Below are positions 8,206 through 17,623 of a stretch of 32,419 bases of DNA, in pieces. The notes beneath the pieces are model-generated. The model was not told the origin of the DNA. It did no database searches and saw only the letters and a list, made by a program, of their open reading frames with translations. The stretch covers positions 1-32,419 of the forward strand of contig SKPS01000153.1 of NCBI GenBank assembly GCA_007119395.1. Direction: 5' to 3'. Both the position numbers and the translations under genes were made by a program. Position 1 is the stretch's first letter, and each line of letters begins with the position of its first letter. Source of the DNA: Lentimicrobiaceae bacterium (GTDB lineage Bacteria; Bacteroidota; Bacteroidia; Bacteroidales; SKPS01).

Positions 8206-10221
8206 TCACTCACCGGGTAAGTCTGTGCCGGTGTTCAGGGGATTTTGTATTGGAGGTATGTGGTGTTTTTTGCCCAGCCAACGGATTATGCCATAAGCGA
8301 TGGCTGTTGAAATGGCAAATGCCGCCAATGGGTGTAATCCATATGATGTGGGGATGATTCCTGCTGCCATTGCGATGGTTCCGGTAGTGAGCGCGTAGGG
8401 CAACTGTGTTTTCACGTGGTCGATATGGTTGCATTGGGTGGCCAGCGAGCTCAATATTGTAGTATCGGATATGGGTGAGCAGTGGTCACCCATGACGGCT
8501 CCTGCGAGCACTGATGCCACGGTAGCATGGAACAGCATCATGGATGTGGGTTGATCCAACTGAAATTCGAAAAACAGGTTCCAAGAGGTGGGGAGCAGGA
8601 GTGGGAACAGGATGGCCATTGTACTCCACGAAGAGCCGGTGCTGAAGGCGACGCCGGCGGCCAGCAAAAAGGTGAGCAGCGGGATAAGGCGTGGGGTGAT
8701 CTCAGATGCGATCATCACATGCGACAAGTATTCGGCTGTGTGCAGATGCCTGGTGACCATGGCCAGTGCCCAGGCCAGTACCAGAATCAGCATGGCATGC
8801 AGCATCGTCTTGAACCCCTCTACCATCCCTTCGGTCACCTTCTGTAGCGAGAGCAGCTTTTGTGACACTGTGAGCAGGATGGCAAGAAGCAGTCCGCTGA
8901 AAGATGCCCAAAGCAACGCCCTGAAGGTGTCGGCCTGACCAATGATTTCTGACAGATTGGAGGCCAGTCCGAGTTGTGGCTGCCAGGCAGTGTGCTCCAT
9001 TCCTGTGATAATCAGTCCTGTAAAAGCTCCGGTAATCACCGTTATAACGGGCAACAGAGCATTCACTGCGCGAGGTTTGGAGTGCTTCGCTTCACCCATC
9101 GCTGTTGCCGGGTTATGATGGGATGCGGGGTCTTCTTCGGCAGATGATTCCGGTGTTGTCTGAAGGAGTGTTCGCTGTTCGGCATGGTACATGGCTCCAT
9201 AATCACGGCCACTCCATATCAGCATCACCACAAACAGCAACGTGAGGAATGGGTAGAATGCGTATCCCAATGAGCCCATAAAGATGGCATAGGGGCTTGC
9301 TTCTATGGCGGGGGCCGTTCCTGCGGCAATCACCTCCAGGGCATCTTTGATATAGCTTAGTTCGGCGCCGATCCAAGTGGTGATAAAGGCCACTGCGGCC
9401 ACCGGTGCAGCAGTTGAGTCAACCACATAGCTCAGCTTTTCCCGTGAAATACGCATCCGGTCACTCAATGGGCGCATGGTGTTGCCAACCACCAACGTAT
9501 TGGCATAGTCATCAAAAAAAAGAACCAGCCCCATCAACCAAGTCGACAAAAGGGTTGAGCGCCGGGTGCCGGCAACCTTCATTATGAGCAATACCACCCC
9601 TTTCATTCCGCCATTCAGGGTGATGACATGAACCATTCCTCCGATCATCAATGAGAAAACGATGATTGAGACATGGTCGCTGCTGGTCATGGTAGCCACG
9701 ATGTAGGTGTCTATGATGCGTAGCAGTCCGACGCCTGCTGCTGTAATGATCGTGTGGCCGCCATACCATGCGATCATCCAGGTGCCTGATAACAGTCCCA
9801 GAATCAAGGCAGAAAACACCTCTCTGAAGAATAGAGCCCACGCAATCGCTAACAGGGGTGGTATCAGCCCGTACCAGAGAGGGATGGCTCTTCCGGTGGA
9901 GGAGTGGTGTGTGTTGTTTACGATGATGGTCACCGGTTGATGTGCTGCTGGAATGAAAGGGATGAGGTGAGCACTGAGTGTGGAGTCTGCGGCGATTTCA
10001 AAGGCATCCTCACCAACGATCACGGAAAAGTGCCCATGGTATCTATCGGGTGTCAGAACCTCTGCCGCTGTTTCAACACCGGCAACCATGATGGCGGGGA
10101 ACAGCACCTCATGCTTCTCTTGATATTGGTTCGAGGGGGGCGTTCCACACGAAGAGAGGACGATGAGAACCGTTATGATGAGAGCCAATGCCGGCAGAAG
10201 CCTTGACACGTTGGGTCTCAT
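8206..10221 (-). CDS. nhaC: NhaC-family Na+/H+ antiporter with a lipoprotein-like N-terminal extension
   Basis: The C-terminal 550 residues form a polytopic NhaC-type transporter with about 11-13 hydrophobic segments. Family-like parts include FFDDYANTLVVGNTMRPLSD, the STAAPVAAVAFITTW segment and the DHCSPISDTTILSS motif near the end. It should exchange Na+ for H+ across the inner membrane. The first 110 residues are unusual. They begin with a type II signal sequence (LALIITVLIVLSSCG, lipobox LSSC) followed by about 85 hydrophilic residues before the first transporter helix (IPLWYGLIPPLLAIAWAL). The start is fixed by a 4-base ATGA overlap with dxs, so the two are translationally coupled. With the sodium-pumping decarboxylase encoded in this window, it fits a sodium-based energy economy. 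Confidence 0.85.
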   Translation of the reverse strand: MRPNVSRLLPALALIITVLIVLSSCGTPPSNQYQEKHEVLFPAIMVAGVETAAEVLTPDRYHGHFSVIVGEDAFEIAADSTLSAHLIPFIPAAHQPVTIIVNNTHHSSTGRAIPLWYGLIPPLLAIAWALFFREVFSALILGLLSGTWMIAWYGGHTIITAAGVGLLRIIDTYIVATMTSSDHVSIIVFSLMIGGMVHVITLNGGMKGVVLLIMKVAGTRRSTLLSTWLMGLVLFFDDYANTLVVGNTMRPLSDRMRISREKLSYVVDSTAAPVAAVAFITTWIGAELSYIKDALEVIAAGTAPAIEASPYAIFMGSLGYAFYPFLTLLFVVMLIWSGRDYGAMYHAEQRTLLQTTPESSAEEDPASHHNPATAMGEAKHSKPRAVNALLPVITVITGAFTGLIITGMEHTAWQPQLGLASNLSEIIGQADTFRALLWASFSGLLLAILLTVSQKLLSLQKVTEGMVEGFKTMLHAMLILVLAWALAMVTRHLHTAEYLSHVMIASEITPRLIPLLTFLLAAGVAFSTGSSWSTMAILFPLLLPTSWNLFFEFQLDQPTSMMLFHATVASVLAGAVMGDHCSPISDTTILSSLATQCNHIDHVKTQLPYALTTGTIAMAAGIIPTSYGLHPLAAFAISTAIAYGIIRWLGKKHHIPPIQNPLNTGTDLPGE

Positions 10222-12155
10222 AAATTGACAGCTTTTGATACAGGGTGAATTTTTGCTTCACGGTACCAGGTGAGTGCTGCCTGGTAAATGTCTTCAGCAT
10301 GAAAACCACACTCACGGTAGAGGGCATCGGGAGAACCATGTTCGATAAACTGGTCGGGGATACCGAGCCGTATCACCTGTGCGGTATGGTTGTGGTCGCT
10401 TTTAAACTCTGTCACAGCTGATCCGAACCCACCCTGGATGGTACCGTCTTCCACTACGATGAGGGCATTGTATTCTGTAAACACTTCATGAAGCAGTTTT
10501 TCATCCAGAGGTTTCAGGAACCGAATATCGAAATGTGCAGGTTTAAACCCTTTTTGTTCGAGTCGGTCTATGGCAGAGGAGGCGAAGTTCCCTGTATGTC
10601 CGATGGTTAGAATGGCGAGGTCTTCCCCATTTCTGATTCTTCGCCCTTTGCCTGGTTCGAGGCGTTTGAAGGGCTGTTTCCAGTTGGCTGTCACCCCGCG
10701 CCCTCTGGGGTATCGGATCACCCATGCCCCCATGTTGTCGAGCTGAGCTGTGTACATCATATTCCGCAATTCCACCTCGTTCATGGGTGCTGCAATGGTC
10801 AGGTTGGGGATGCACCGGAAGAAGGCCAGATCAAATGCACCATGATGCGTTGCACCATCTTCACCCACCAGCCCCGCCCTGTCGAGACAGAACACCACAG
10901 GCAGCTTCTGCAGAGCCACATCGTGTATTACCTGATCGTAGGCACGTTGCATAAAGCTGGAGTAGATGTTACAGAAAGGGATCATGCCTGAAGCCGCCAG
11001 ACCTGCTGAGAAGGTCACGGCATGTTGCTCTGCTATGCCTACATCAAAGGTTCGTTCAGGCATTACCGTCATCATCATATGCAGGGAGCACCCTGAAGGC
11101 ATAGCAGGTGTAATGCCTGTGATGCGGGGATTGGCATGAGCCAGTTCAATGATGGTTTTGCCGAATACATTTTGGTATTTTGGGGCATAGGCTGCGCAAG
11201 GCTTTGTTATCCTATTGCCCGTTTGCTTGTCAAATTGCCCCGGTGCATGAAACCGTGTTTGTTGTTTTTCAGCATGAGCATACCCTTTGCCTTTCACGGT
11301 GATACAATGCAGGATCTTGGGCCCCGGGATCTCTTTCAGGTCACGCATAAGGTGCACCAGTCGCTTTACATCGTGACCATCAACGGGCCCGAAGTACCGA
11401 AAGCCCAACGATTCGAACAGGTTACTCTTTGACAAGATGGTGGTTTTTACCGCTTTCTCAATCTGCTTGAGGATATTCCGGGTATTGGGGCCATATCTTG
11501 TTTTTCCGCCGGTAAGGTTCCAAATGGTATTTCGAAAGCGGTTGTATGTTCTGGAGATGGTGATGTCTGTTAGATACTCTTTCAGGGCGCCCACATTTTG
11601 GTCGATGGCTATGCCGTTGTCGTTGATCACGACCAGCAGATTGGATTTGACCCAACCGGCATGGTTCATCGCTTCAAAGGCCATTCCTGCCGTGAGGGAT
11701 CCATCTCCTATTACGGCAACGTGGTGCTTGTCTGTTTCACCTTGCATCGCACTGGCTTGTGCCATTCCCAGCAATGCAGAGATAGAGGTTGATGAGTGCC
11801 CCACCCCAAAGGCGTCGTACTCACTCTCTGCCATCTTCGGGAACCCACTGATGCCACCATATTGCCGGTTGGTGTGAAACCTGTTTTTTCTACCGGTGAG
11901 GATTTTGTGGGCGTAAGCCTGATGCCCCACATCCCAGATCAGCTTGTCGTAAGGGGTGTTGTACACATAATGCAATGCTACAGCCAGCTCCACCGCACCC
12001 AGGCTCGCACCAAAATGGCCCGGGTTAATCGATACCGCATCAATGATGAAATCACGCAGCTCACTGCACAATGATTCCAGCTGATCCTCTGCTAACCTTC
12101 GAAGGTCCTCAGGCAGATCAATCCCTGAGAGTATGGGTCCTTGTAAAATCGTCAT
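10218..12155 (-). CDS. dxs: 1-deoxy-D-xylulose-5-phosphate synthase
   Basis: This 645-residue, full-length Dxs condenses pyruvate and glyceraldehyde 3-phosphate in the first step of the MEP isoprenoid pathway, in the cytoplasm. Visible motifs are GHFGASLGAVELAVAL, DVGHQAYAHKILTGR, the thiamine-diphosphate motif GDGSLTAGMAFEAMNHAG with VINDNG, and the transketolase segment GIAEQHAVTFSAGLA. DRAGLVGEDGATHHGAFDLAF and VEDGTIQGGFGSAV follow. The TGA stop overlaps the nhaC start. A promoter match lies 33 bases upstream of the ATG, divergent from murI. Confidence 0.97.
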   Translation of the reverse strand: MTILQGPILSGIDLPEDLRRLAEDQLESLCSELRDFIIDAVSINPGHFGASLGAVELAVALHYVYNTPYDKLIWDVGHQAYAHKILTGRKNRFHTNRQYGGISGFPKMAESEYDAFGVGHSSTSISALLGMAQASAMQGETDKHHVAVIGDGSLTAGMAFEAMNHAGWVKSNLLVVINDNGIAIDQNVGALKEYLTDITISRTYNRFRNTIWNLTGGKTRYGPNTRNILKQIEKAVKTTILSKSNLFESLGFRYFGPVDGHDVKRLVHLMRDLKEIPGPKILHCITVKGKGYAHAEKQQTRFHAPGQFDKQTGNRITKPCAAYAPKYQNVFGKTIIELAHANPRITGITPAMPSGCSLHMMMTVMPERTFDVGIAEQHAVTFSAGLAASGMIPFCNIYSSFMQRAYDQVIHDVALQKLPVVFCLDRAGLVGEDGATHHGAFDLAFFRCIPNLTIAAPMNEVELRNMMYTAQLDNMGAWVIRYPRGRGVTANWKQPFKRLEPGKGRRIRNGEDLAILTIGHTGNFASSAIDRLEQKGFKPAHFDIRFLKPLDEKLLHEVFTEYNALIVVEDGTIQGGFGSAVTEFKSDHNHTAQVIRLGIPDQFIEHGSPDALYRECGFHAEDIYQAALTWYREAKIHPVSKAVNL

Positions 12156-12187
12156 CAGCTTACAAAAAACTTCTATGCCTTATTTGG

Positions 12188-12217
12188 CAAAATTATGTAT
12201 TTTTCCTGTAGCATAAA
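12188..12217 (-). promoter_or_regulatory. Candidate dxs-nhaC promoter
   Basis: On the minus strand, TTTA (12217-12214) is followed after 18 bases by TAATTTTG (12195-12188). The -7 element fits TAnnTTTG exactly and the -33 element is one base off. The dxs ATG at 12155 would have a leader of about 25 bases. Confidence 0.5.
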
Positions 12218-12237
12218 CGATCGTAACGGTGCGAATG

Positions 12238-12267
12238 TTGACGGAGCTCCAAAGATTGTTACTTTTG
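12238..12267 (+). promoter_or_regulatory. murI promoter
   Basis: GTTG at 12237-12240 is followed by exactly 19 bases and TACTTTTG at 12260-12267, a close match to TTTG-N19-TAnnTTTG. The expected start of transcription is about 20 bases before the murI ATG at 12296. It is divergent from the dxs promoter. Confidence 0.6.
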
Positions 12268-12295
12268 TGCCTTCAAAGTAATGTGATTTCAGGCC

Positions 12296-13090
12296 ATGAA
12301 AGAGAGGCATTTCATAGGGGTTTTTGATTCGGGTATGGGAGGATTGTCTGTATTGCAGAGTTTGCTGGAGCTACTGCCAGGTGAGTCGTTTCATTATTTT
12401 GCCGATTCGGCCTGGTGCCCTTATGGTAACCGGAGCACAGAGGAGATTATCGCGCGGGCTGATGCCATCACGACCCATTTTCTGGCTGGTGGTGCGAAGT
12501 TGGTTGTAGTAGCGTGTAATACGGCGACTGCTGAGGCCATTGATCATTTGCGCAGCCACTACCCGGTTCCGTTCGTGGGCATTGAGCCTGCCATCAAGCA
12601 GGCGGCTTATCACACCGCATCAGGGAAGGTGGGTGTGTTGGCTACCAGAAATACCATACAGGGCAGACTGTTCCGGGAAACTTCAGCACGGTATGCCTCC
12701 GGGAAAGACATCATGATCCAGGTAGGGGAAGGGCTAGTTGAGGTGGTTGAGGAGGGTCGTATTGAGACCCCGGCGGCCATGGCACTGCTGAAGAGATATA
12801 TCACCCCCATGATTGAAGCGGGTGTAGACCAGGTTGTGCTTGGATGTACACACTACCCGTTTCTTATCCCTGCCATTCAACGTATAGTGCCGCCCGATGT
12901 GGTGATACATGACCCTTCTCCGGCTGTGGCACGACAAACCGCTGCTGTGTTGAAATCCAATAACCTGGAGGCAGTCACCGGAACACCTGTGCTACACCAG
13001 GCTGAGACAACAGGCAACAGAGAGCAACTGCTTGGCATGATACAACACCTGGGACTGGATATTTCTGACGTGACCTTCTCTTCGGTCTGA
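12296..13090 (+). CDS. murI: Glutamate racemase
   Basis: The 264-residue protein interconverts L- and D-glutamate for peptidoglycan. The N-terminal FDSGMGGLSVLQSL carries the substrate-binding Asp-Ser. The two catalytic cysteines lie in VVACNTATA and VLGCTHYPFL, and the conserved YFADSAWCPYGNR is present. It is cytoplasmic and cofactor independent. It stands alone on the plus strand behind its own promoter. Its TGA stop directly abuts the stop codon of the convergent ChaN-like gene, with no base between. Confidence 0.96.
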   Translation: MKERHFIGVFDSGMGGLSVLQSLLELLPGESFHYFADSAWCPYGNRSTEEIIARADAITTHFLAGGAKLVVVACNTATAEAIDHLRSHYPVPFVGIEPAIKQAAYHTASGKVGVLATRNTIQGRLFRETSARYASGKDIMIQVGEGLVEVVEEGRIETPAAMALLKRYITPMIEAGVDQVVLGCTHYPFLIPAIQRIVPPDVVIHDPSPAVARQTAAVLKSNNLEAVTGTPVLHQAETTGNREQLLGMIQHLGLDISDVTFSSV

Positions 13091-13975
13091 TCAATAGGTT
13101 TTGGTTACCCGGTTGTTGACAACCAATACAAAGTCAGCCCTGCCGATGTAAGTGCTGTCCAATTGGTCAACCTGCGATTGCTCCACCGTAGAGATCGCCA
13201 TCATGTTTAACCCGGGCTTGTAGTGACGCAGATACCATAGTATACCCTCGTCGTTGTCGGAGTGATAGCTGCCATTATAATGGAGAAACCTTTGCCCCGG
13301 TTTCCAGTACTCAGCGATTGACCATGCCATGGTAGCATCTTTGATGGCCTGTGCTTTCGGAAGGTTGGGGCCTGCATGCATGGCGGGGCTGCCTTCTCCT
13401 GCCATGGCTGCATAACCGGGCAGCGTTGGGTCGTATGGAACAGGGAGTGGGGCCACATAACGTTTCGCTTCGTCGGAGAGCTCTTCCAACCCCTCGAACC
13501 CACGTGCATGAACCAACGCTGCGTACCTGCGGGGTATATTGGTGGCTATGAATGGAATGCCGTGCTCATGGGCAAAGCTTACCAGTGGCTTGTAATCGGT
13601 ACGGTAGTTTCTCCATAACCGTGCTTCCGACTCAAAATCCCGTTCCCGGATTAACCCGGAAAGATACTCGTTGATTATTAACTGGTTATCTCTTTCAAAC
13701 ATCTCAGCACCCAGTATCAAAGCGGTGGTGTCAACGTGATACAAGTCAATGGTGAGCTCCAGCTGTAACCAGTGACTGATGGCGTTGTTGTGCAACTCTC
13801 CGAAAAAGATCACATCAGCTTCTAACAGTTGCTCCGCCATGGTGGCATAATCAACCGGCTGCCCGTTTTTGTCAAACAACTGCCAGGCTCGCTTCTCAGG
13901 GAAGTCAAAACTGGTTGATAGCATTAAAACCGTTGTCAATGCCAGCAACGTTAAAATGGAATTCTTCATTTGCAT
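13091..13975 (-). CDS. ChaN/Tiki-fold family exported protein
   Basis: A signal peptide (ILTLLALTTVLMLSTSF) precedes a ChaN-type domain: ADVIFFGELHNNAISHWLQ near residue 55 carries the GE-H signature of the EreA/ChaN/Tiki fold, and FLHYNGSYHSDNDEGILWYL carries the conserved C-terminal histidines. There is no lipobox Cys, so it is probably a soluble periplasmic protein. Related ChaN proteins bind haem and were proposed to act in iron or haem uptake; others in the fold are hydrolases. Translation may start at 13975 (MQMKNS) or 13969 (MKNS). It follows the O-antigen ligase gene by 78 bases in the same orientation, without an obvious terminator between. Confidence 0.8.
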   Translation of the reverse strand: MQMKNSILTLLALTTVLMLSTSFDFPEKRAWQLFDKNGQPVDYATMAEQLLEADVIFFGELHNNAISHWLQLELTIDLYHVDTTALILGAEMFERDNQLIINEYLSGLIRERDFESEARLWRNYRTDYKPLVSFAHEHGIPFIATNIPRRYAALVHARGFEGLEELSDEAKRYVAPLPVPYDPTLPGYAAMAGEGSPAMHAGPNLPKAQAIKDATMAWSIAEYWKPGQRFLHYNGSYHSDNDEGILWYLRHYKPGLNMMAISTVEQSQVDQLDSTYIGRADFVLVVNNRVTKTY

Positions 13976-14053
13976 AATCTATTGATTTGGTTCATTCATT
14001 TCAGGTATAACAACGAGGGCTGGGATAGGTTTAACAGAACTGGGGCATTTTTT

Positions 14054-15661
14054 TTACTGATTGGTTGCAGTATCGGGCATTGGCTCCTTAGCTTCTGTGT
14101 TTTGAAACAATCTGAGGCTGTAGAAGAAAACGAAGAATGACACACCCACCTGTGTTTCCAGGGTATCTTCCACCAGCATGGAGAATAGTACGATGACGAG
14201 GAAGGCCATGTACACGGTGTCTATTTTGTTTTTTCTGATCATCAGGGGCAGGATGATGGCAGCGAGGAAGAGGATCAGTCCGGGCAGTCCGAAGGTGATA
14301 AGGATGGTAATGAATTGGTTGTGTGCTCTCAGCGGGGTTCCTGCAAGGGGTGATTGTTGGCGATGCAGTTGTTCTGCAAATTCGTCTTTCAGGTCACCGG
14401 TGCCAACCCCTGTAGCCAGGTTTGTGCGTGCCAGAGAGAGGCCTGTTTGCCAAAGCTCTATTCTTTGGAGGAGGGAATGGCCCCGGGAAGATCCACCTTC
14501 AAGGTAATTCCAATACTCCCATTTCAACTGGTCGATTCTGCGTCGCATGCCACTCCATTGATCGTACCGGTAATTGGTGATACCCCGTTCAATGGCACTG
14601 ATCTCTTCGTCGTCAAGTGATGCAACGCCTTCGGCATCTTTTCGCAGACCTTTTGAGGTGAGAAACCTGAGCAGCACGTCGGCGATTCTTCCGCCACCGG
14701 GCAGTTTTGCATCAAACGCGAGATGGCTTCTTTCTTCCCAGGCTTCCTCCATCTCTTTGAGGTTTACATAGATCCACACCAGGTGACCGTTTTCATTCAC
14801 CGGCATCGAAAGGTCATGGTAGTATGGGTTGCCCAGCGCAGTAACACTGTCGAGATCGGCATAGGTGAGGCCGTGATCAGGGTTGAACTCTCTGCTTGTT
14901 TCAGAGATAAGCCAAATACCTGTAACTGATAGGATCACCAATATGGCAACGCTTCCCCAGGTGATCAATCTGCTTTTCCCACTGAAGATGCCTTTTGCGA
15001 GCAGCATCCCCAATATCAAAATAAAGGAGAGCATGCCGGTGAGTGATTCAAGCATCACCAGTGCCACGAGGAACCATGCTGCGAGGACAATCAGGATTGT
15101 TTTGACAAGGTTATTCTTTTCTGCGGTGAGTGCCAGGTGTGCTGCGGCCACTGCCGCCAGGCACAGCATCATGCTGAACCGTATATGGGAGATGAATGGG
15201 GTAAGGTCGCGGGCATCGGGTGGCTGCAGGAAAAGCTGACGGTAGAGTGCCACCAGAGAGACTGCCAGCACTGCTATCAGAAACGTTTTCATGACACCTC
15301 TCTCCTGTCGTTCCTTTAAAGGGGGAGCGGTGATCATAAAGAGTGGAATGATCAATAGAGGAAGCTTGATTCTCAGATCTTTCAGGGCATATTCAAAATC
15401 AGAGGTGTAGAGTAACCCCACAAGATGTATCACCACAATCAACATAAAGAAAGCGAAAGCGGCACCTCTCCCTTTGCGAAGCGTAGGAAAATGACGATAC
15501 CCCTGCCCTAGCAGGAAATGAATGGCAAGCAGCAGCAAAGCCAGAGACATCACCGTTTTGGAAAGGGGTAGCCCAATGGCAAAAAGCATCAGCCCGGCAA
15601 GATATACATGCCGGTATCTGTCCCGCTGTAAAAACGATATTACACGCTGACCACTCATCAT
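14054..15661 (-). CDS. O-antigen ligase/polymerase family (Wzy_C) membrane protein
   Basis: This 535-residue polytopic membrane protein has about 10-12 hydrophobic segments and one large hydrophilic loop (roughly residues 250-455) before the final helices, the WaaL/Wzy arrangement. The loop ends with GVGTGDLKDEF and LRAHNQFITILITFGLPG. That His-Asn segment before a TM helix is the usual ligase/polymerase signature. Such proteins join or polymerise surface glycans at the periplasmic face of the inner membrane. The loop here is long and charged and may hold an extra subdomain. The ATG immediately follows the TAG stop of the S41 peptidase gene, so the two are co-translated. Whether it is a ligase or a polymerase cannot be decided from sequence alone. 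Confidence 0.85.
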   Translation of the reverse strand: MMSGQRVISFLQRDRYRHVYLAGLMLFAIGLPLSKTVMSLALLLLAIHFLLGQGYRHFPTLRKGRGAAFAFFMLIVVIHLVGLLYTSDFEYALKDLRIKLPLLIIPLFMITAPPLKERQERGVMKTFLIAVLAVSLVALYRQLFLQPPDARDLTPFISHIRFSMMLCLAAVAAAHLALTAEKNNLVKTILIVLAAWFLVALVMLESLTGMLSFILILGMLLAKGIFSGKSRLITWGSVAILVILSVTGIWLISETSREFNPDHGLTYADLDSVTALGNPYYHDLSMPVNENGHLVWIYVNLKEMEEAWEERSHLAFDAKLPGGGRIADVLLRFLTSKGLRKDAEGVASLDDEEISAIERGITNYRYDQWSGMRRRIDQLKWEYWNYLEGGSSRGHSLLQRIELWQTGLSLARTNLATGVGTGDLKDEFAEQLHRQQSPLAGTPLRAHNQFITILITFGLPGLILFLAAIILPLMIRKNKIDTVYMAFLVIVLFSMLVEDTLETQVGVSFFVFFYSLRLFQNTEAKEPMPDTATNQ

Positions 15662-17329
15662 CTATAACGGTCTGTATCCTCCTGCAAGCATCTTGAGATA
15701 GCTCTCACGGTCGTTAATTATTCGATAGGCTTCCTGTAGTTCAGGGTCATGGGCCAGTCCATGCTTAATCAACCCTTTATCGAAATAGTAGCGGTAGATG
15801 ATCTCTCGCTGTAACAGTCGTGATATCTCTTCTCTGTTACGTTCCAGGTCATCCTGCTTCAGTCGTTGCATGGTTGCCGACACTGCATTGATCTCTTCTT
15901 GAAGGTATGTTTTATACCCCTCCTCTTCAGCGGCCGCCATCAGTTCAGTCAGTCTCTCTTCTGAAGCGGTACGGTATGAGAATCCTTCCCTGTTTAGGAA
16001 TTCCACGAAGGCATTCCAAATCTGGTGTGTGATATCGAAGCTTTCGGGGGGAGCCACAGAGTCGTGTTGTGTTCTGTACCAGGTGGCAAAGTCGAATATT
16101 TGGTAGCTGTTCATCAGGGCACGGCCTATGGGGCTGAGATCCGGTCGGCCGGTGTGTATGTCGGGAATAATCCCTTTTCCATCAAATACCGTTCTGCCAT
16201 TGCGTGTTGTAAACGGTGTGATCAGTGAATCGGGGATCGGATCGGTTGTGCCGGGCAAGTATTCAGCCTGAATACATCTTCCGCTGGGAATGTAGTATTT
16301 TGCAATGGTTACTTTTAATTGTGAATTGTAGACCAGTGGCACAACATTCTGTACGGTTCCTTTTCCGTAGGAGGTTTTTCCGATCACAATGCCACGGTCA
16401 AGGTCTTGCATTGCCCCTGCAACGATTTCAGAAGCGGAGGCACTTTGTTCATCGATCAGGATCACCACCGGCATCTCCATATCCATGGGAGAGGAGAAGG
16501 TGCGGTATACACGGTTTCGGTCACTGATACGCCCACGGGTACTGGCAATTACTTCATTTTGTCTGACAAAAAGATTGGCAATATTCACAGCTTCCAGCAA
16601 CAACCCTCCACCGTTTCCGCGAAGATCCAGGATCAGACCATTTACATCGTTTTCGGAAGTGAGTTGCACAAAAGACTCTTTCACATCCCTGCCGGCGTTT
16701 TGAAGAAAAGTGCGCAGGCTTACGTAGGCAATACCCTCTCTGGGCATCCCTGACCAGGGGATCAGCTGCTCACGGATGTTGGCGCGTTCCAGTTGACGAT
16801 TCAGCATCTCCTCTGTATATGGGCGCTGCAGTTTTACCCTTACCCTGGTGCCCGTTTGCCCATTCAGCAGGTAGTTCACCTCCTCTGCCGACCGACCCTC
16901 AACAGATAATCCATCCACCTCAAGCAACACATCGCCAACGAGCAACCCTTCGTTCATGGCCGATGAGTTGTTGTTGATGGTGATCACCACATGACGCCCC
17001 TGACGCAACTGCACAGCAAAACCGGCACTGCCGGCATGGGTAGCTTGCATCATACGGTAATCCTCAATGTCAGCTTCAGGGATGTATTCCGTAAAAGGAT
17101 CCAGCGATAACAGCATGGCATCAATGGCTACCTTCGTGAGCTTTCCCGGATTGATCTCTTCAACATAGTTTGTGTTGAGCTGACGAAACAATGTGGCGAA
17201 AATGTCAAGGTTTTTTGAGATCTCAAAATCGTTGTGGATCACACTGCCTAAAGAGACGACCGCTGCAATGGCCAACCCCAGCAACCAATAGGTTCCCTTT
17301 TTAAGCCTGTTTTTAAAAAATGATTTCAT
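15662..17329 (-). CDS. S41 family C-terminal processing peptidase (CtpA/Prc-like)
   Basis: The start chosen is ATG 17329 (MKSFFKNRLKKG); the longer frame begins at a TTG nine bases upstream. An N-terminal signal anchor (YWLLGLAIAAVVSLGSVI) places the rest in the periplasm. A PDZ domain (about residues 95-170; HAGSAGFAVQLRQG, GLLVGDVLLEVDG) precedes the S41 domain. The Ser-Lys dyad is intact: Ser298 in QSASASE and Lys323 in TSYGKGTVQ, 25 residues apart as in E. coli Prc. A 170-residue C-terminal region rich in Glu and Arg follows. The family trims C-termini of envelope proteins. It follows yidD by 41 bases. Confidence 0.93.
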   Translation of the reverse strand: MKSFFKNRLKKGTYWLLGLAIAAVVSLGSVIHNDFEISKNLDIFATLFRQLNTNYVEEINPGKLTKVAIDAMLLSLDPFTEYIPEADIEDYRMMQATHAGSAGFAVQLRQGRHVVITINNNSSAMNEGLLVGDVLLEVDGLSVEGRSAEEVNYLLNGQTGTRVRVKLQRPYTEEMLNRQLERANIREQLIPWSGMPREGIAYVSLRTFLQNAGRDVKESFVQLTSENDVNGLILDLRGNGGGLLLEAVNIANLFVRQNEVIASTRGRISDRNRVYRTFSSPMDMEMPVVILIDEQSASASEIVAGAMQDLDRGIVIGKTSYGKGTVQNVVPLVYNSQLKVTIAKYYIPSGRCIQAEYLPGTTDPIPDSLITPFTTRNGRTVFDGKGIIPDIHTGRPDLSPIGRALMNSYQIFDFATWYRTQHDSVAPPESFDITHQIWNAFVEFLNREGFSYRTASEERLTELMAAAEEEGYKTYLQEEINAVSATMQRLKQDDLERNREEISRLLQREIIYRYYFDKGLIKHGLAHDPELQEAYRIINDRESYLKMLAGGYRPL

Positions 17330-17370
17330 ATACACCAATGGTTAATTCAATGAGGTGAACATATTATTTG

Positions 17371-17601
17371 TTAAGGTACCGGATCGTATCCACTGCCTCC
17401 CCAGGGATTACATGACAGGAAACGGCGCAAGGTGAGCCATCCGCCACGAAAAGGGCCATGTTTTCTGATCGCTTCGATACCGTATTGAGAACAGGTTGGA
17501 CTGTACCGGCATGATGGAGCAAAGTAAGGGGATATGGCACCCTGGTAGAACCTGATGAGCAAGAGCATCAAGCCGGAGAGAATTTTGTTAACCCACTTCA
17601 T
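17371..17601 (-). CDS. yidD: Membrane protein insertion efficiency factor YidD
   Basis: The 76-residue product matches YidD throughout: a short amphipathic N-terminus ([17 protein letters not shown]), then [19 protein letters not shown] and the terminal [13 protein letters not shown]. YidD associates with the inner membrane and assists YidC/Sec insertion. It lies 22 bases after rnpA, a widespread neighbour, although rpmH and yidC are absent here. Confidence 0.96.
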   Translation of the reverse strand: MKWVNKILSGLMLLLIRFYQGAISPYFAPSCRYSPTCSQYGIEAIRKHGPFRGGWLTLRRFLSCNPWGGSGYDPVP

Positions 17602-17623
17602 CCACGCCTTTTTTCATGATTGT

